DNA from: Nocardiopsis sp. CC223A
Lineage (GTDB): Bacteria; Actinomycetota; Actinomycetes; Streptosporangiales; Streptosporangiaceae
NCBI RefSeq assembly: GCF_030766825.1
Contig: NZ_JASFDV010000003.1
Location: 101,469 to 165,468 of the forward strand
Reading direction: 5' to 3'
DNA length: 64,000 nt
This document shows, in pieces, positions 9,360-17,160 of this stretch; the first letter of the stretch is position 1, and each line of letters starts with the position of its first letter. The notes beneath the pieces are model-generated. The model did not search any database. It was given only the letters and a program-made list of their open reading frames with translations, and had not been told where the DNA came from. The position numbers and the translations under genes were made by a program.

Positions 9360-9753
9360 TCGGAAGAGGTCGCGGCGCCCGGCCGGGGCGTCGATCCACC
9401 GGTCCGGTTCCCGGCGCCGGTCCGTCGCGGCGGCCTGCTCGTGGGTGACGCCGAAGCTCGTGAAGGTGTCGCGCCCCTCGGTGACTCGAAGCGTTGCCCC
9501 GGGACCAGGCGGGTCCGCCCGGCCGGACCCGGTGGAACTCCGTGTGGGAGGTGACCTCGCCGTCACCGGACTCGGACTCGACCGCGGCCTGTGGGCCCGC
9601 GGTGGGTTCTTCGACCTCTCGCTCGACGTCCCCGCCCTCGACCGGCACGGTGCCGCGCACCGTGCCGCCGGGGCGGGTCGAGGCCGAGTCCGGGTGGGTC
9701 TCGACCGCGGCCCCGCCGAAACCGATACCGGCGAGCAGACGCCTGAGAACCAT
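9360..9753 (-). pseudogene. Decayed Spo0M-type (sporulation-control/arrestin-like) gene
   Basis: The minus-strand reading frame opens with MVLRRLLAGIGFGG after a good ribosome-binding site (GGGAAAGG), then has RPGGTVRGTVPVEGGDVE and EFHRVRPGGP, the N-terminal pattern of Spo0M family proteins. From about 9510 the match jumps to another frame: DTFTSFGVTHEQAAATD...DRWI resembles the family C-terminus. About 80 N-terminal and 40 C-terminal residues remain of roughly 250-300, so a central deletion and a frameshift have destroyed the gene. Intact relatives are cytoplasmic arrestin-like proteins affecting sporulation and stress. Confidence 0.7.
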
Positions 9754-9868
9754 GGGCCTTTCCCGTTCCGCCCCGGCGGTGCCCGTCCGGGCGGGGTGCT
9801 CGGGAGTGTTCGGGCGCGGGGGAGCGGCACCCTCGGGGACACGGACGCCCGGAGGCGGGTCCCGGTTC

Positions 9869-9995
9869 GGTCATGTCCCGTCGAGTGGTGTGAGAACACC
9901 GGCTGTCCGGACGAGGACGAGTCGCCGACCGGAGCGTTGTCGCCTTCGGTACCCGGGGATCGGACGAAGTCACACCACTCGGCGGGACACCACCC
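9869..9995 (-). mobile_element. 126-bp-family miniature element, copy A
   Basis: Terminal inverted repeats GGTCATGTCCCGTCGAGTGGTG (two runs: GGTCATGTCCC, GTCGAGTGGTG) at the left and the complement of GGTGGTGTCCCGCCGAGTGG at the right. The 8-bp sequence CCCGGTTC flanks both sides (9861-9868, 9996-10003). It is oriented opposite to copies B and C and carries one extra base at the right end. It ends 11 bp before the stop codon of the tetR gene. No coding capacity. The 8-bp duplication and the GTGTCCC...AGTGGTG ends suggest mobilisation by an IS256/mutator-like transposase, which is inference. Confidence 0.85.
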
Positions 9996-10006
9996 CCCGG
10001 TTCCCG

Positions 10007-10624
10007 TCAGGCGGCCAGTCCGCGCAGCAGGGCGCGCAGCCCGTAGTGGAAGCGGGCGGCGGCCTCCTCGGCGTCGGGGGCGTCCTCGTCGTCCTGGTGG
10101 CGGACCTGGTGGACGACCGCGCCCAGGCAGTGGGCGTACAGGGCGTCGGCGGCGCGGTCGAGGTCGTCCTCGGGCACCCCGGCCTCGGTGAAGGCGCGGT
10201 GGACCAGGGCGCGGGCGGCGGTGTCGGCGGGGGTCGCGGGGGCGCGGTGCACCAGCAGGGACAGGGCGCCGGAGTACTCCAGCAGGCGGGCGCGGTAGCC
10301 GTCGGCCCAGGAGGTCAGGCGCTGGTCCCAGGGACGGGTGTCGGCCTCCTCGGTGTCGGCTTCCCGCGGCTCTTCGCCGTCCTGCGGGACGGCCTCCTCC
10401 GGGAGCGTCTCGCCGGTGGCCCCGGGGGAGGTCACGTAGGCGGCGATGGCGTTGAAGAGCTGCTCCTTGCCCAGCGGGAAGTGGTGGTAGATGGCCATGG
10501 CCTCCACCTCCAGGGCGTCGCCCAGCCGCCGCATGGACAGTCCGCCCAGTCCGCGTCCGGCGATGATGTGGAGTGCCTCCAGGATGATGCGCTCCCGACT
10601 GAGCCCCGCGTAGTTCCTGCTCAC
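10007..10624 (-). CDS. TetR/AcrR family transcriptional regulator
   Basis: The 205-residue protein has an N-terminal TetR helix-turn-helix (residues 10-55; ILEALHIIAGRGLGGLSMRR and YHHFPLGKEQLFNAI) and a helical ligand-binding half with an acidic insertion near residue 70. The GTG start is preceded by AAAGGA. An inverted repeat ACTTG-N10-CAAGT (10623-10642) overlaps the start and ribosome-binding site and could be an autoregulatory operator. The target and effector are unknown: neighbours are a decayed gene and an IscB locus, so context does not reveal its regulon. Confidence 0.9.
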   Translation of the reverse strand: MSRNYAGLSRERIILEALHIIAGRGLGGLSMRRLGDALEVEAMAIYHHFPLGKEQLFNAIAAYVTSPGATGETLPEEAVPQDGEEPREADTEEADTRPWDQRLTSWADGYRARLLEYSGALSLLVHRAPATPADTAARALVHRAFTEAGVPEDDLDRAADALYAHCLGAVVHQVRHQDDEDAPDAEEAAARFHYGLRALLRGLAA

Positions 10625-10752
10625 TTGTGTCCTTTCGCAAGTTTTGTCGCCTAATGTGGCGTTTTTTGTGCGCGGAGGCCATCACCGACGCACGATCCGG
10701 CTCGCCTCATGATCCAAGTCACTATTACAGTGCTCTTGCAGACGGTGTACCA

Positions 10753-11136
10753 GGTAAAGGGATTCCGGGCCTGAAGGCCCGGGCTCTCAGCCCATCTGGC
10801 TGAGGGCCGCCTTTACCAGACCCGGCCATCACCTACAGGGAGGTGACCTTGATGGCTACGTTCCGCACAGGACGGCAGACCCACCAGGCCGTGCTTCCTC
10901 AGCGTCCCGCCCGTCGCCCTCCACCGCCCTCAACGGACGCCTCCGGCGCAGTCCTTTCTGTTCTGGAATCCGCGCCAGTAGACACTCCCCGGATCGGGAA
11001 CGAAACGGGGCGCGGACACCACCGCACGACGGTGGTACCCGGTGCGGAACATGGTCGAGGGGAGACCACCGACATCTCACCCGGTGCCGGTGGCGTCACC
11101 CCCGAGCCCTCCGGGGCCGGGGAGCAGCACCGTGAG
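10753..11136 (+). ncRNA. Candidate omega-RNA region of the IscB locus
   Basis: A structured region directly upstream of the recognisable IscB protein. GGTAAAGG (10753-10760) pairs perfectly with CCTTTACC (10810-10817), enclosing two hairpins (CGGGCCTGAAGGCCCG and a GGCTCTCAGCC...GGCTGAGGGCC stem). A further TCACCT/AGGTGA stem lies at 10829-10846. IscB guide RNAs are known to be encoded immediately 5-prime of iscB with the guide at their 5-prime end, so the guide would be just left of about 10753. The protein frame stays open across this region, but its third-position G+C is clearly lower than in the IscB body, arguing against translation. Exact ends are not determinable by eye. Confidence 0.5.
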
Positions 11137-12471
11137 GTGCACACCAAGCAGTCCCAGGCGTACGTGTTCGTCCTCGACAGGCACGGCACACCTCTGCAAC
11201 CCTGCCCACCGGCCAGAGCCCGCAGGCTCCTGGCCAAGGGCCGGGCCGTCGTCCACCGGCACACCCCGTTCACGATCCGTCTCAAGGACCGCACCATCGC
11301 ACAGTCGCAGGTGGACGGCGTCGAGATCGGCATCGACCCGGGCAGCAGGCACACCGGCATCGCGGTGTTCACCTCCCGGCCAGGTGAGCGGCGGGGCCGG
11401 TACGCCCTCCGGCTCGACCACCGTGGCGCGCAGATCACGAAGAAGATGGGCCAACGGTCCGGGTACCGGCAACGGCGCCGGACCGCGAACCTGCGCCACC
11501 GCGCCCCGCGCTTTTCCAACCGCACCCGGCCGCGGGGGTGGCTGCCGCCCTCTTTGCGTCACCGGGTGGAGACCACCGTGGCGTGGGTGGACCGGCTCGC
11601 CCGGTGGGCGCCCGTCACGGCGGTGCACGTGGAGCGGGTCGCGTTCGACACCCACGCCCTGTCCGCCGACAAGCCCCTGGAAGGGGCCGAGTACCAGCAG
11701 GGCACCCTGCACGGCTACGAGGTCCGCGAGCACCTGTTGGCCAAGTTCGGCCGCACCTGCGCCTACTGCGGTACCACCGGCGTGCCGTTGAACATCGACC
11801 ACGTCCGACCCCGCTCCCGGGGCGGCTCCGACCGGGTCTCGAATCTGGTCCTGGCCTGTGTCCCCTGCAACCAGGCCAAGGCCGACCGGCCGGTGGAGGA
11901 GTTCGCCACCGACCCGAAAACCCTGGCCGAGATCACGGCCCGCGCGAAGGCACCGCTGCGGGACGCCGCCGCCGTCAACACCACGCGGTGGGCGTTGTGG
12001 CGGGCCCTGGACGAGCGGCTCCCCACCCATACGGCCTCGGGTGGGCGCACCAAGTGGAACCGGACCCGCAACCGACTGCCCAAGTCCCACACCCTGGACG
12101 CCCTGGTCATCGGAAAGGCCGACACGGTCACCCGGGTCGTGGGCACGGTGCTGGTCGCGGGGTGTGCGGGGCGCGGCTCCTACGCCCGTACCCGCACCGA
12201 CAAGTACGGGTTCCCCCGACTGCGGCTGCCGCGCACCAAGCGGCACTTCGGGTTCGCCACCGGCGACCTGGTCCGCGCCGTGGTCCCGACCGGGAAACGG
12301 CAAGGCACCCACACCGGTCGGGTCCTGGTCCGTGCCAGGGATGGCTTCGACATCACCACCGCCCAGGGCCGCCAACCCGGCATCAACCACAGGCACGTCC
12401 GCCTGCTCCAGCGAGCGGACGGCTATGCCTATACCACCAGGAAAGAGAAGGGTGTTTCCTCCCCGGTCTGA
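11137..12471 (+). CDS. iscB: IscB-type RNA-guided HNH/RuvC endonuclease
   Basis: Ancestral relative of Cas9 from IS200/IS605-like elements. From GTG 11137 the product has 444 residues. It shows a PLMP/RRXRR domain (TPLQPCPPARARRLLAKGRA, residues 18-37), RuvC-I with IGIDPGSRHTGIAVF (Asp67), an arginine-rich bridge helix (residues 102-130), RuvC-II VHVERVAFD (Glu166), and an HNH domain CAYCG...NIDHVRPRSRGG...CVPCNQAKAD with zinc cysteines. RuvC-III is SHTLDALVIG (His318, Asp321), and a basic C-terminal domain follows. All catalytic residues are present. The frame is open to ATG 10852, which has a good AGGGAGG site, so a 539-residue form is possible, but those extra residues do not resemble IscB and overlap the putative guide RNA. 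No TnpA transposase is nearby. Confidence 0.9.
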   Translation: MHTKQSQAYVFVLDRHGTPLQPCPPARARRLLAKGRAVVHRHTPFTIRLKDRTIAQSQVDGVEIGIDPGSRHTGIAVFTSRPGERRGRYALRLDHRGAQITKKMGQRSGYRQRRRTANLRHRAPRFSNRTRPRGWLPPSLRHRVETTVAWVDRLARWAPVTAVHVERVAFDTHALSADKPLEGAEYQQGTLHGYEVREHLLAKFGRTCAYCGTTGVPLNIDHVRPRSRGGSDRVSNLVLACVPCNQAKADRPVEEFATDPKTLAEITARAKAPLRDAAAVNTTRWALWRALDERLPTHTASGGRTKWNRTRNRLPKSHTLDALVIGKADTVTRVVGTVLVAGCAGRGSYARTRTDKYGFPRLRLPRTKRHFGFATGDLVRAVVPTGKRQGTHTGRVLVRARDGFDITTAQGRQPGINHRHVRLLQRADGYAYTTRKEKGVSSPV

Positions 12472-12491
12472 AGACCGGGGAGGAAACACCC
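12450..12491. repeat. Perfect 20-bp hairpin at the right end of the iscB element
   Basis: GGGTGTTTCCTCCCCGGTCT and its exact complement are separated by only 2 nt. The iscB stop codon TGA (12469-12471) lies at the tip. IS200/IS605-type elements carry end hairpins recognised by their transposase, so this may mark the right boundary of the element. It can equally act as a terminator. Confidence 0.7.
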
Positions 12492-12517
12492 AACAACACA
12501 GATGAACGGAGCGGGCG

Positions 12518-12910
12518 ATGGGACTTGGCGGACGTGGCACGGCGCAGGCGCGGGAGAGCCTGATCGCCGACCGTGAGCGGGCCGGGCGGCTCGACGACCT
12601 GCTGCGGGAGGTGGCGGCCGCCCAGGCGGCGCTGGAGGACGCCCGCGAGTCGGGGGCCGGGGCGGCGGAGCTGCACGAGTGCGGGCTGGCGCTGGACACC
12701 GCGCTCACCGAGGCGATGCGGGCCGCCTACGCCCGGGAGCGCGTGCTCATCGGCGAGAAGGGCTACCGGGACCGCATCCACCGGCGCAAGAGCCTGGCCC
12801 GGCCCGAGGTGCGCGAGGCCACCGAGGTCGCCGAGCGGCTGCTCACCGCCCGTGAGGAGCACCGGCTGCACGGAGTGCAGCGGGTCCCCCGGACGGTCGG
12901 CGCCGCCTGA
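12518..12910 (+). CDS. Small helical protein of unknown function
   Basis: The 130-residue product is not recognised. It is predominantly alpha-helical and charged, with an Ala/Glu/Arg-rich pattern resembling a coiled coil through residues 10-125. No signal peptide, membrane segment or cysteine motif is visible. Codon usage matches the genome (strong G/C third positions), supporting a real gene. It starts 27 nt after the iscB end hairpin with a GGAGCGGG sequence upstream, and is followed about 115 nt later by a GntR regulator. Confidence 0.6.
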   Translation: MGLGGRGTAQARESLIADRERAGRLDDLLREVAAAQAALEDARESGAGAAELHECGLALDTALTEAMRAAYARERVLIGEKGYRDRIHRRKSLARPEVREATEVAERLLTAREEHRLHGVQRVPRTVGAA

Positions 12911-13025
12911 CGTCCACGACGCCCCGCGCCCCCGCGGGCGCGGGGTCCGCACGCACGGTAGTTTTGGGCGCGAACGGGTATGGGGCCCGGAGCACGAACA
13001 CCGAACGTGGGGAGCGCAGGAGGAG

Positions 13026-13403
13026 ATGGCGGATTTCATCCGCGTCGACCCGACGTCGAAGGTACCGCCCTACGAGCAGATCCGGACGACCGTGGCGATG
13101 GCCGCCGCCGCCGGGGAACTCCCGGTCGGGTACCGGCTGCCGACGGTGCGGGCGCTGGCCGGGCACCTGTCGGTGGCGGTCAACACCGTGGCCCGCGCCT
13201 ACCGGGAACTGGAGCAGGCCGGGGTCGTCGAGACCCGGGGCCGCTCGGGCACCTTCATCGCGGCCGCGGGGGACGACCAGCGAGCGGAGGCGCTGGCGGC
13301 CGCCCGCGCCTACGCCGAGGTGATCTCCCGGGTGGGGCTGGACCACGGTGAGGCCGTGGACATCCTGCGCGCCGCGCTGGACTCCGTTCAGCCCCCGGGC
13401 TGA
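13026..13403 (+). CDS. GntR family transcriptional regulator (YtrA subfamily)
   Basis: A short 125-residue regulator: a GntR winged helix-turn-helix (residues 5-80; PPYEQIRTTVAMAAAAGELP, YRLPTVRALAGHLSVAVNT, AYRELEQAGVVETRGRSGTF) followed by about 40 helical residues with no large effector domain. This is the YtrA-type layout, in which the short C-terminus serves dimerisation. YtrA-like proteins often regulate ABC transporters, but none is adjacent. ATG 13026 is directly preceded by AGGAGG-rich sequence. The frame extends upstream to 12573 without family similarity. Confidence 0.9.
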   Translation: MADFIRVDPTSKVPPYEQIRTTVAMAAAAGELPVGYRLPTVRALAGHLSVAVNTVARAYRELEQAGVVETRGRSGTFIAAAGDDQRAEALAAARAYAEVISRVGLDHGEAVDILRAALDSVQPPG

Positions 13404-13425
13404 GTCTCCCCGGGGCGGGCGCCGC

Positions 13426-13779
13426 TCAGCGGCGCAGGCCCGTCACGGAGATGATGTAGAAGAGGATCAGCCCCGCCCACACGGAGATGAGGGCGACCGG
13501 CCCGCCCACCAGGGACGCGGCGATCGCGGTGGCGGGGATGCTCACCCCCAGGCACACCAGGGACAGCACCATCCGCACCGTGTTGGAGGGCACCCCCACC
13601 TTGCCCTTGTGCTCGCGCTGTCGGTGGTCCAGGTGGCGCCGGACGCTGGTGTCGATGGCGTCGTCGATGCGTTCGACCAGGGACGCGGCCAGCGCGTCGT
13701 CGTACTCGGGCCCGAGCTCACGGCCGGCGCGCAGGGCGGCGGCGATCTCGGCCTGCCGCTGGGAGATGCTGTCCGTCAT
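13426..13779 (-). CDS. Small membrane protein, unknown function
   Basis: The 117-residue product has a charged soluble N-terminal half (residues 1-70, Arg/Glu/Asp-rich) and two hydrophobic segments (TVRMVLSLVCLGVSIPATAI and LVGGPVALISVWAGLILFYI), suggesting a two-span membrane protein with a cytoplasmic N-terminus. ATG 13779 follows a GGGGGA site; upstream in-frame sequence is not protein-like. No family is recognised. Convergent with the GntR gene. Confidence 0.7.
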   Translation of the reverse strand: MTDSISQRQAEIAAALRAGRELGPEYDDALAASLVERIDDAIDTSVRRHLDHRQREHKGKVGVPSNTVRMVLSLVCLGVSIPATAIAASLVGGPVALISVWAGLILFYIISVTGLRR

Positions 13780-13874
13780 TCCCCCATGGTGGCACCGCCG
13801 GGCCCGTCCGCGCCCTTCCCGGCCCTGATCTCGGGGAACGTTCAGGGACATCCCCGACCGGCCCCGGACACGCC

Positions 13875-13910
13875 GAAGGGCCGCCTCCCGGGTGCGGGAG
13901 GCGGCCCTTC
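13875..13910 (-). terminator. Terminator of the sigma factor gene
   Basis: GAAGGGCCGCCTCCCG and its perfect complement form a 16-bp stem with a 4-nt loop, 7 nt beyond the sigma factor stop codon on the minus strand. Confidence 0.85.
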
Positions 13911-13917
13911 GCGGCGG

Positions 13918-15312
13918 CTAGCTGGCGAAGTCGAGCAGCTGCTGGGCACGGCTCGGGTGGCGCAGCTTGGAGAGCGACTGCTTCTCCAGCTGCCGGATGC
14001 GCTCGCGGGTCAGCCCCAGGTGCTTGCCGATCTCGTCCAGGGTGCGCGGCCGGCCGTCCATCAGGCCGAAGCGCAGCGACATGATGGTCGCCTCGCGCGG
14101 CTCCAGGTCGGACAGGGCGTTGCGCAGCTGGTCGGCCATGAGCTGGCGGTCGACCACCTCGGAGGCCTCCGAGGCGTCCACGTCCTCGATGAGGTCGCCG
14201 ATGCGGGTCTCGCCGTCCTCACCGATGGTGGAGTCCAGGCTGATGGGCTGGCGGGTGACCCGCAGCAGCTCCTCGATCTGGGCCGGGGTCTTGTCCAGCT
14301 CCAGCGCCAGCTCCTCCGGGGTGGGCTCGCGGCCCAGCGCCTGGTGCATGTCGCGCTCCAGGCGGCTGACCTTGCTCAACAGCTCCAGCACGTGGACGGG
14401 CAGGCGGATGGTGCGCGCCGAGTCGGCGAAACCGCGCTGGATCGCCTGACGGATCCACCACATGGCGTAGGTGGAGAACTTGAAGCCCTTGGTGTAGTCG
14501 AACTTCTCCACGGCGCGGATCAGGCCGAGATTGCCCTCCTGGACCACGTCCAGCAGCGACATGCCCCGGTCGCTGTACTTCTTGGCCACCGACACCACCA
14601 GGCGCAGGTTGGCCTCCAGCATGTGGGACTTGGCCTTGCGGCCGTCCTCGGCGATCCACTCCAGCTCGTCCCGCTCGACCTCGGACATCGGCACGGAGGT
14701 GTCGACCTCGCCGTGCAGGCCCAGCCGGTACTCCGCGTACAGACCGGCCTCGACCCGCTTGGCCAGCTCGACCTCCTGCTCGGCGGTGAGCAGCTGTCGG
14801 CGGCCGATGGCCTTGAGGTAGGTGTGGACGGAGTCGCCCATGGCGGGGGACTGGTCGTCCAGGTCGGCCTCGCCGGTCTCCGGGTCGATGGTGGCCTGGG
14901 ATGTGTCCTCGGTCTGCTTGGTGCGCCGCGAGGTGCGGGTCTTCCTCCGGGGGGAGGGGCCCTTGCGCGGTGCGACCTTGCCGGATACGGCCTTGGGTGC
15001 CTCGTCGGTGTCGGGCACCGTCGCGATGAGAGTGTTTTCCAGCACGTCGTCCTCGGCGTCGGGTTCGGCCACCGGTGCGGAGTGGTCGCCCCCGTTGGCG
15101 AGCCGGACCCCGTGGTCGGTGAGTTCACGCAGGATGGCGCGGCCGTCGCCAGCGGAGACTCCGGCCGCGGAGAAGGCGGTGCGCAGTTCGGTGAGGGACA
15201 GCTGCCCCTGGGCGCGCCCGCGGGTGAGCAGGTCGGTCAGTGCCGCGCGGTCGGCCGCGAGCGGAGCGGTGCCGTCGGTGGGCGCCGAACGGGTCCGGGC
15301 AGTGCTCGTCAT
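13918..15312 (-). CDS. RNA polymerase sigma-70 factor (RpoD/HrdB/SigB-like)
   Basis: Directs RNA polymerase to -10/-35 promoters. The 464-residue protein has a region 1.1-like N-terminus (LTDLLTRGRAQGQLSLTELR), a basic low-complexity linker, then regions 1.2-4. Region 2 includes EGNLGLIRAVEKFDYTKGFK and the -10-recognition stretch AMWWIRQAI...ARTIRLPVH; region 4.2 is LDEIGKHLGLTRERIRQLE. The RGFADSARTIRLPVH wording and the short end resemble group 2 (SigB/HrdA-like) factors as much as the principal HrdB, so the exact class is uncertain. ATG 15312 has GGGAGGGAGG upstream; the extension to 15390 is not conserved-looking. It has its own promoter and terminator. Confidence 0.93.
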   Translation of the reverse strand: MTSTARTRSAPTDGTAPLAADRAALTDLLTRGRAQGQLSLTELRTAFSAAGVSAGDGRAILRELTDHGVRLANGGDHSAPVAEPDAEDDVLENTLIATVPDTDEAPKAVSGKVAPRKGPSPRRKTRTSRRTKQTEDTSQATIDPETGEADLDDQSPAMGDSVHTYLKAIGRRQLLTAEQEVELAKRVEAGLYAEYRLGLHGEVDTSVPMSEVERDELEWIAEDGRKAKSHMLEANLRLVVSVAKKYSDRGMSLLDVVQEGNLGLIRAVEKFDYTKGFKFSTYAMWWIRQAIQRGFADSARTIRLPVHVLELLSKVSRLERDMHQALGREPTPEELALELDKTPAQIEELLRVTRQPISLDSTIGEDGETRIGDLIEDVDASEASEVVDRQLMADQLRNALSDLEPREATIMSLRFGLMDGRPRTLDEIGKHLGLTRERIRQLEKQSLSKLRHPSRAQQLLDFAS

Positions 15313-15377
15313 CCGGACACCTCCCTCCCTTCCATGACGTGTGGCACGTGGCGGAAGGCTCCCGCCGACTGGACGCG

Positions 15378-15406
15378 CCAATATGTCCAACGTGTCGGGG
15401 TGTCAA
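15378..15406 (-). promoter_or_regulatory. Promoter of the sigma factor gene
   Basis: On the minus strand a consensus -35 TTGACA (15406-15401) is followed after 17 bp by TATTGG (15383-15378), about 65 bp before the start codon. The stretch is A+T-rich for this genome. The -10 is imperfect; CATATT one or two bases away is an alternative. Confidence 0.6.
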
Positions 15407-15755
15407 ATGTTCCCCGTCTCGATTGGATATCTTTCGAAGTGGCATGGATCACCGCACGTTCAGTGGCGGGCGGTGGGAGACAGCGGGTATGGGAGCCCGC
15501 TCGGACGGCCGTGCCGGGGCACGGCGCTCCAGGCGCGGGGGAGGGCGCAGGGGCGTGGGCGGGTGGACTCGTGGCTGTCGCCAACTGCGGACCTCCTTGG
15601 CAGAGGGGCCGTGGAATCCGGGCATTCGTGCTGCCCGGATACTCAGGTAGACGCCGGACGGCCCGGGGAAGTTCCCCACCACGGGCGGACATGTCCGCCT
15701 TCGGTGACGGCGGCCGGTCCCGCCCGGGGTGCGGACGGCCCGTCCGGAACCGACC
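15407..15755. other. Intergenic stretch without recognised features
   Basis: Between the sigma factor promoter and the menE stop codon I see no credible gene, strong hairpin or repeat. The open frames here have no family character. Confidence 0.5.
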
Positions 15756-16994
15756 TCAGCCGCGGCGCAGCGCCACCAGGTCCGGTTTGCCCGAGGCCAG
15801 CATCGGCAGCCGGTCGCGCACCTCCACCTCGCGCGGCGCCGCATAGGCGGGCAGCCGGTCGCGCACCACCGCCCGCAGGTGCTCCAGGGCGGGCGGAGCG
15901 GCCGGGTCGGCGGGCACCACCACCGCGCACACCCGCTCGCCCCACTCGGGGTCGGGGCGGCCCACCACCACCGACTCGGCCACCGCGGGATCGGCCATGA
16001 TCAGTGCGTTGACCTGCTCGGGCACCACCTTGTGTCCGCCGGTGTTGATCACCTCGTCCATCCTGCCCAGGACCGTCAGCCGCTCCCCGTCCCAGCGCCC
16101 CAGGTCGTTGGTGCCCAGCACCCGGGCCCCGTCGGCGGCGGTGTCCGGGCCCGGCACCGGCTCCGCCCCCGGGGCGGTCCGGTAGCGGGTGAGCAGGACC
16201 GGCCCCGACAGCAGCACCCGGCCGGCGCCGTCCGGTCCCGGGGCGTCGATCGCCACCCCCACCCCGTCCAGGGGCACCCCGTCGTAGACGCACCCGCCGC
16301 AGGTCTCGCTCATGCCGTAGGTGGTGACCACCCGGCCCCCGGCGGCGCGCGCCGCCGCCAACAGCCCGGGTTCGGCGGCCGCCCCGCCCAGCAGGACCAC
16401 CCCGAACGCCGACAGGTCCGCCCCCGCGGCCAGCAGCCGCCGCAGCTGGGTCGGCACCAGGGACACGTGCGGACGGAGCTCCTCCGCCCGGGAGAGCACC
16501 CCCTCCACCGAGAACGGCGCGTGCACCGCCTCGGTGCCCGTGACCAGGGCGCGCAGCATCACCTGTAGGCCGGAGATGTGCCCGGCGGGCAGCACGCACA
16601 GCCAGGAGTCGCCCGGCCGGGCCCCGATCCGCGACACCGACGCCCGCGCCGAGGCGAGCAGCGCCGCCGCCGACAGCTCCACGCCCTTGGGCGCACCCGT
16701 CGACCCGGAGGTGGTGACCACCAGGGCCGTCCCGGGGGCCGCGGGCAGGCCGCCCGCCAGCGGGGACTCGCCCCGGGGGGTCAGAACCGAGGAGGGGCGC
16801 ATCGCCCCGAGCAGCTCCCGCACCCGGGCGTCCGGGGTGCCGGCGGGCACCGGCATCAGCGCCGGGCCGTCGCCCTGAAGGGCCGCGGCCAGCAGATCGG
16901 ACAGGTGACCCGGCTCCAGCCCGACGGCGGCACGCAGGGCCGGGCCGTCGGCGGTCGTCGGGTCGGGGACGTCGGGAAGGTTCGCGGAAGCCAC
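15756..16994 (-). CDS. menE: o-Succinylbenzoate-CoA ligase
   Basis: Adenylate-forming enzyme that makes o-succinylbenzoyl-CoA in menaquinone synthesis. From GTG 16994 it has 412 residues. The ANL-family core motif VTTSGSTGAPKGVELS lies in the N-terminal third, TYGMSETCGGCVYDG in the middle, and GRMDEVINTGGHKV at the start of the mobile C-terminal domain, with the catalytic lysine in LASGKPDLV near the end. Alternative GTG starts at 17018 and 17024 cannot be excluded; no strong ribosome-binding site decides. It is divergent from menB, menC and menD, whose products act in the same pathway. Confidence 0.9.
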   Translation of the reverse strand: MASANLPDVPDPTTADGPALRAAVGLEPGHLSDLLAAALQGDGPALMPVPAGTPDARVRELLGAMRPSSVLTPRGESPLAGGLPAAPGTALVVTTSGSTGAPKGVELSAAALLASARASVSRIGARPGDSWLCVLPAGHISGLQVMLRALVTGTEAVHAPFSVEGVLSRAEELRPHVSLVPTQLRRLLAAGADLSAFGVVLLGGAAAEPGLLAAARAAGGRVVTTYGMSETCGGCVYDGVPLDGVGVAIDAPGPDGAGRVLLSGPVLLTRYRTAPGAEPVPGPDTAADGARVLGTNDLGRWDGERLTVLGRMDEVINTGGHKVVPEQVNALIMADPAVAESVVVGRPDPEWGERVCAVVVPADPAAPPALEHLRAVVRDRLPAYAAPREVEVRDRLPMLASGKPDLVALRRG

Positions 16995-17160
16995 GGGGCA
17001 CAAGGGTACGCCCGCCACGCTCACGGGGGGCGTACCCGATCGTCCCCGTCGGCCTGGCACAATGCGTAGGGTTGACGCGGGGGCCGCCCCGGGAGGGGCT
17101 CCGTGGGAGCCGGTCCGGGCGCCCGCCGTTCCGATGTTCCCGTGAGGAGAAGCAGTAGCC

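Noticed and set aside
6822..10685. 1287-codon open frame on the minus strand
   Set aside because: It runs antisense across the well-supported ABC transporter, Spo0M remnant and tetR genes. Its composition is that of a shadow frame in very G+C-rich DNA.
10852..11136. N-terminal extension of IscB from ATG 10852
   Set aside because: Despite a good ribosome-binding site, the residues do not resemble IscB, third-position G+C is lower, and the region overlaps strong RNA stems. Kept only as an alternative start.
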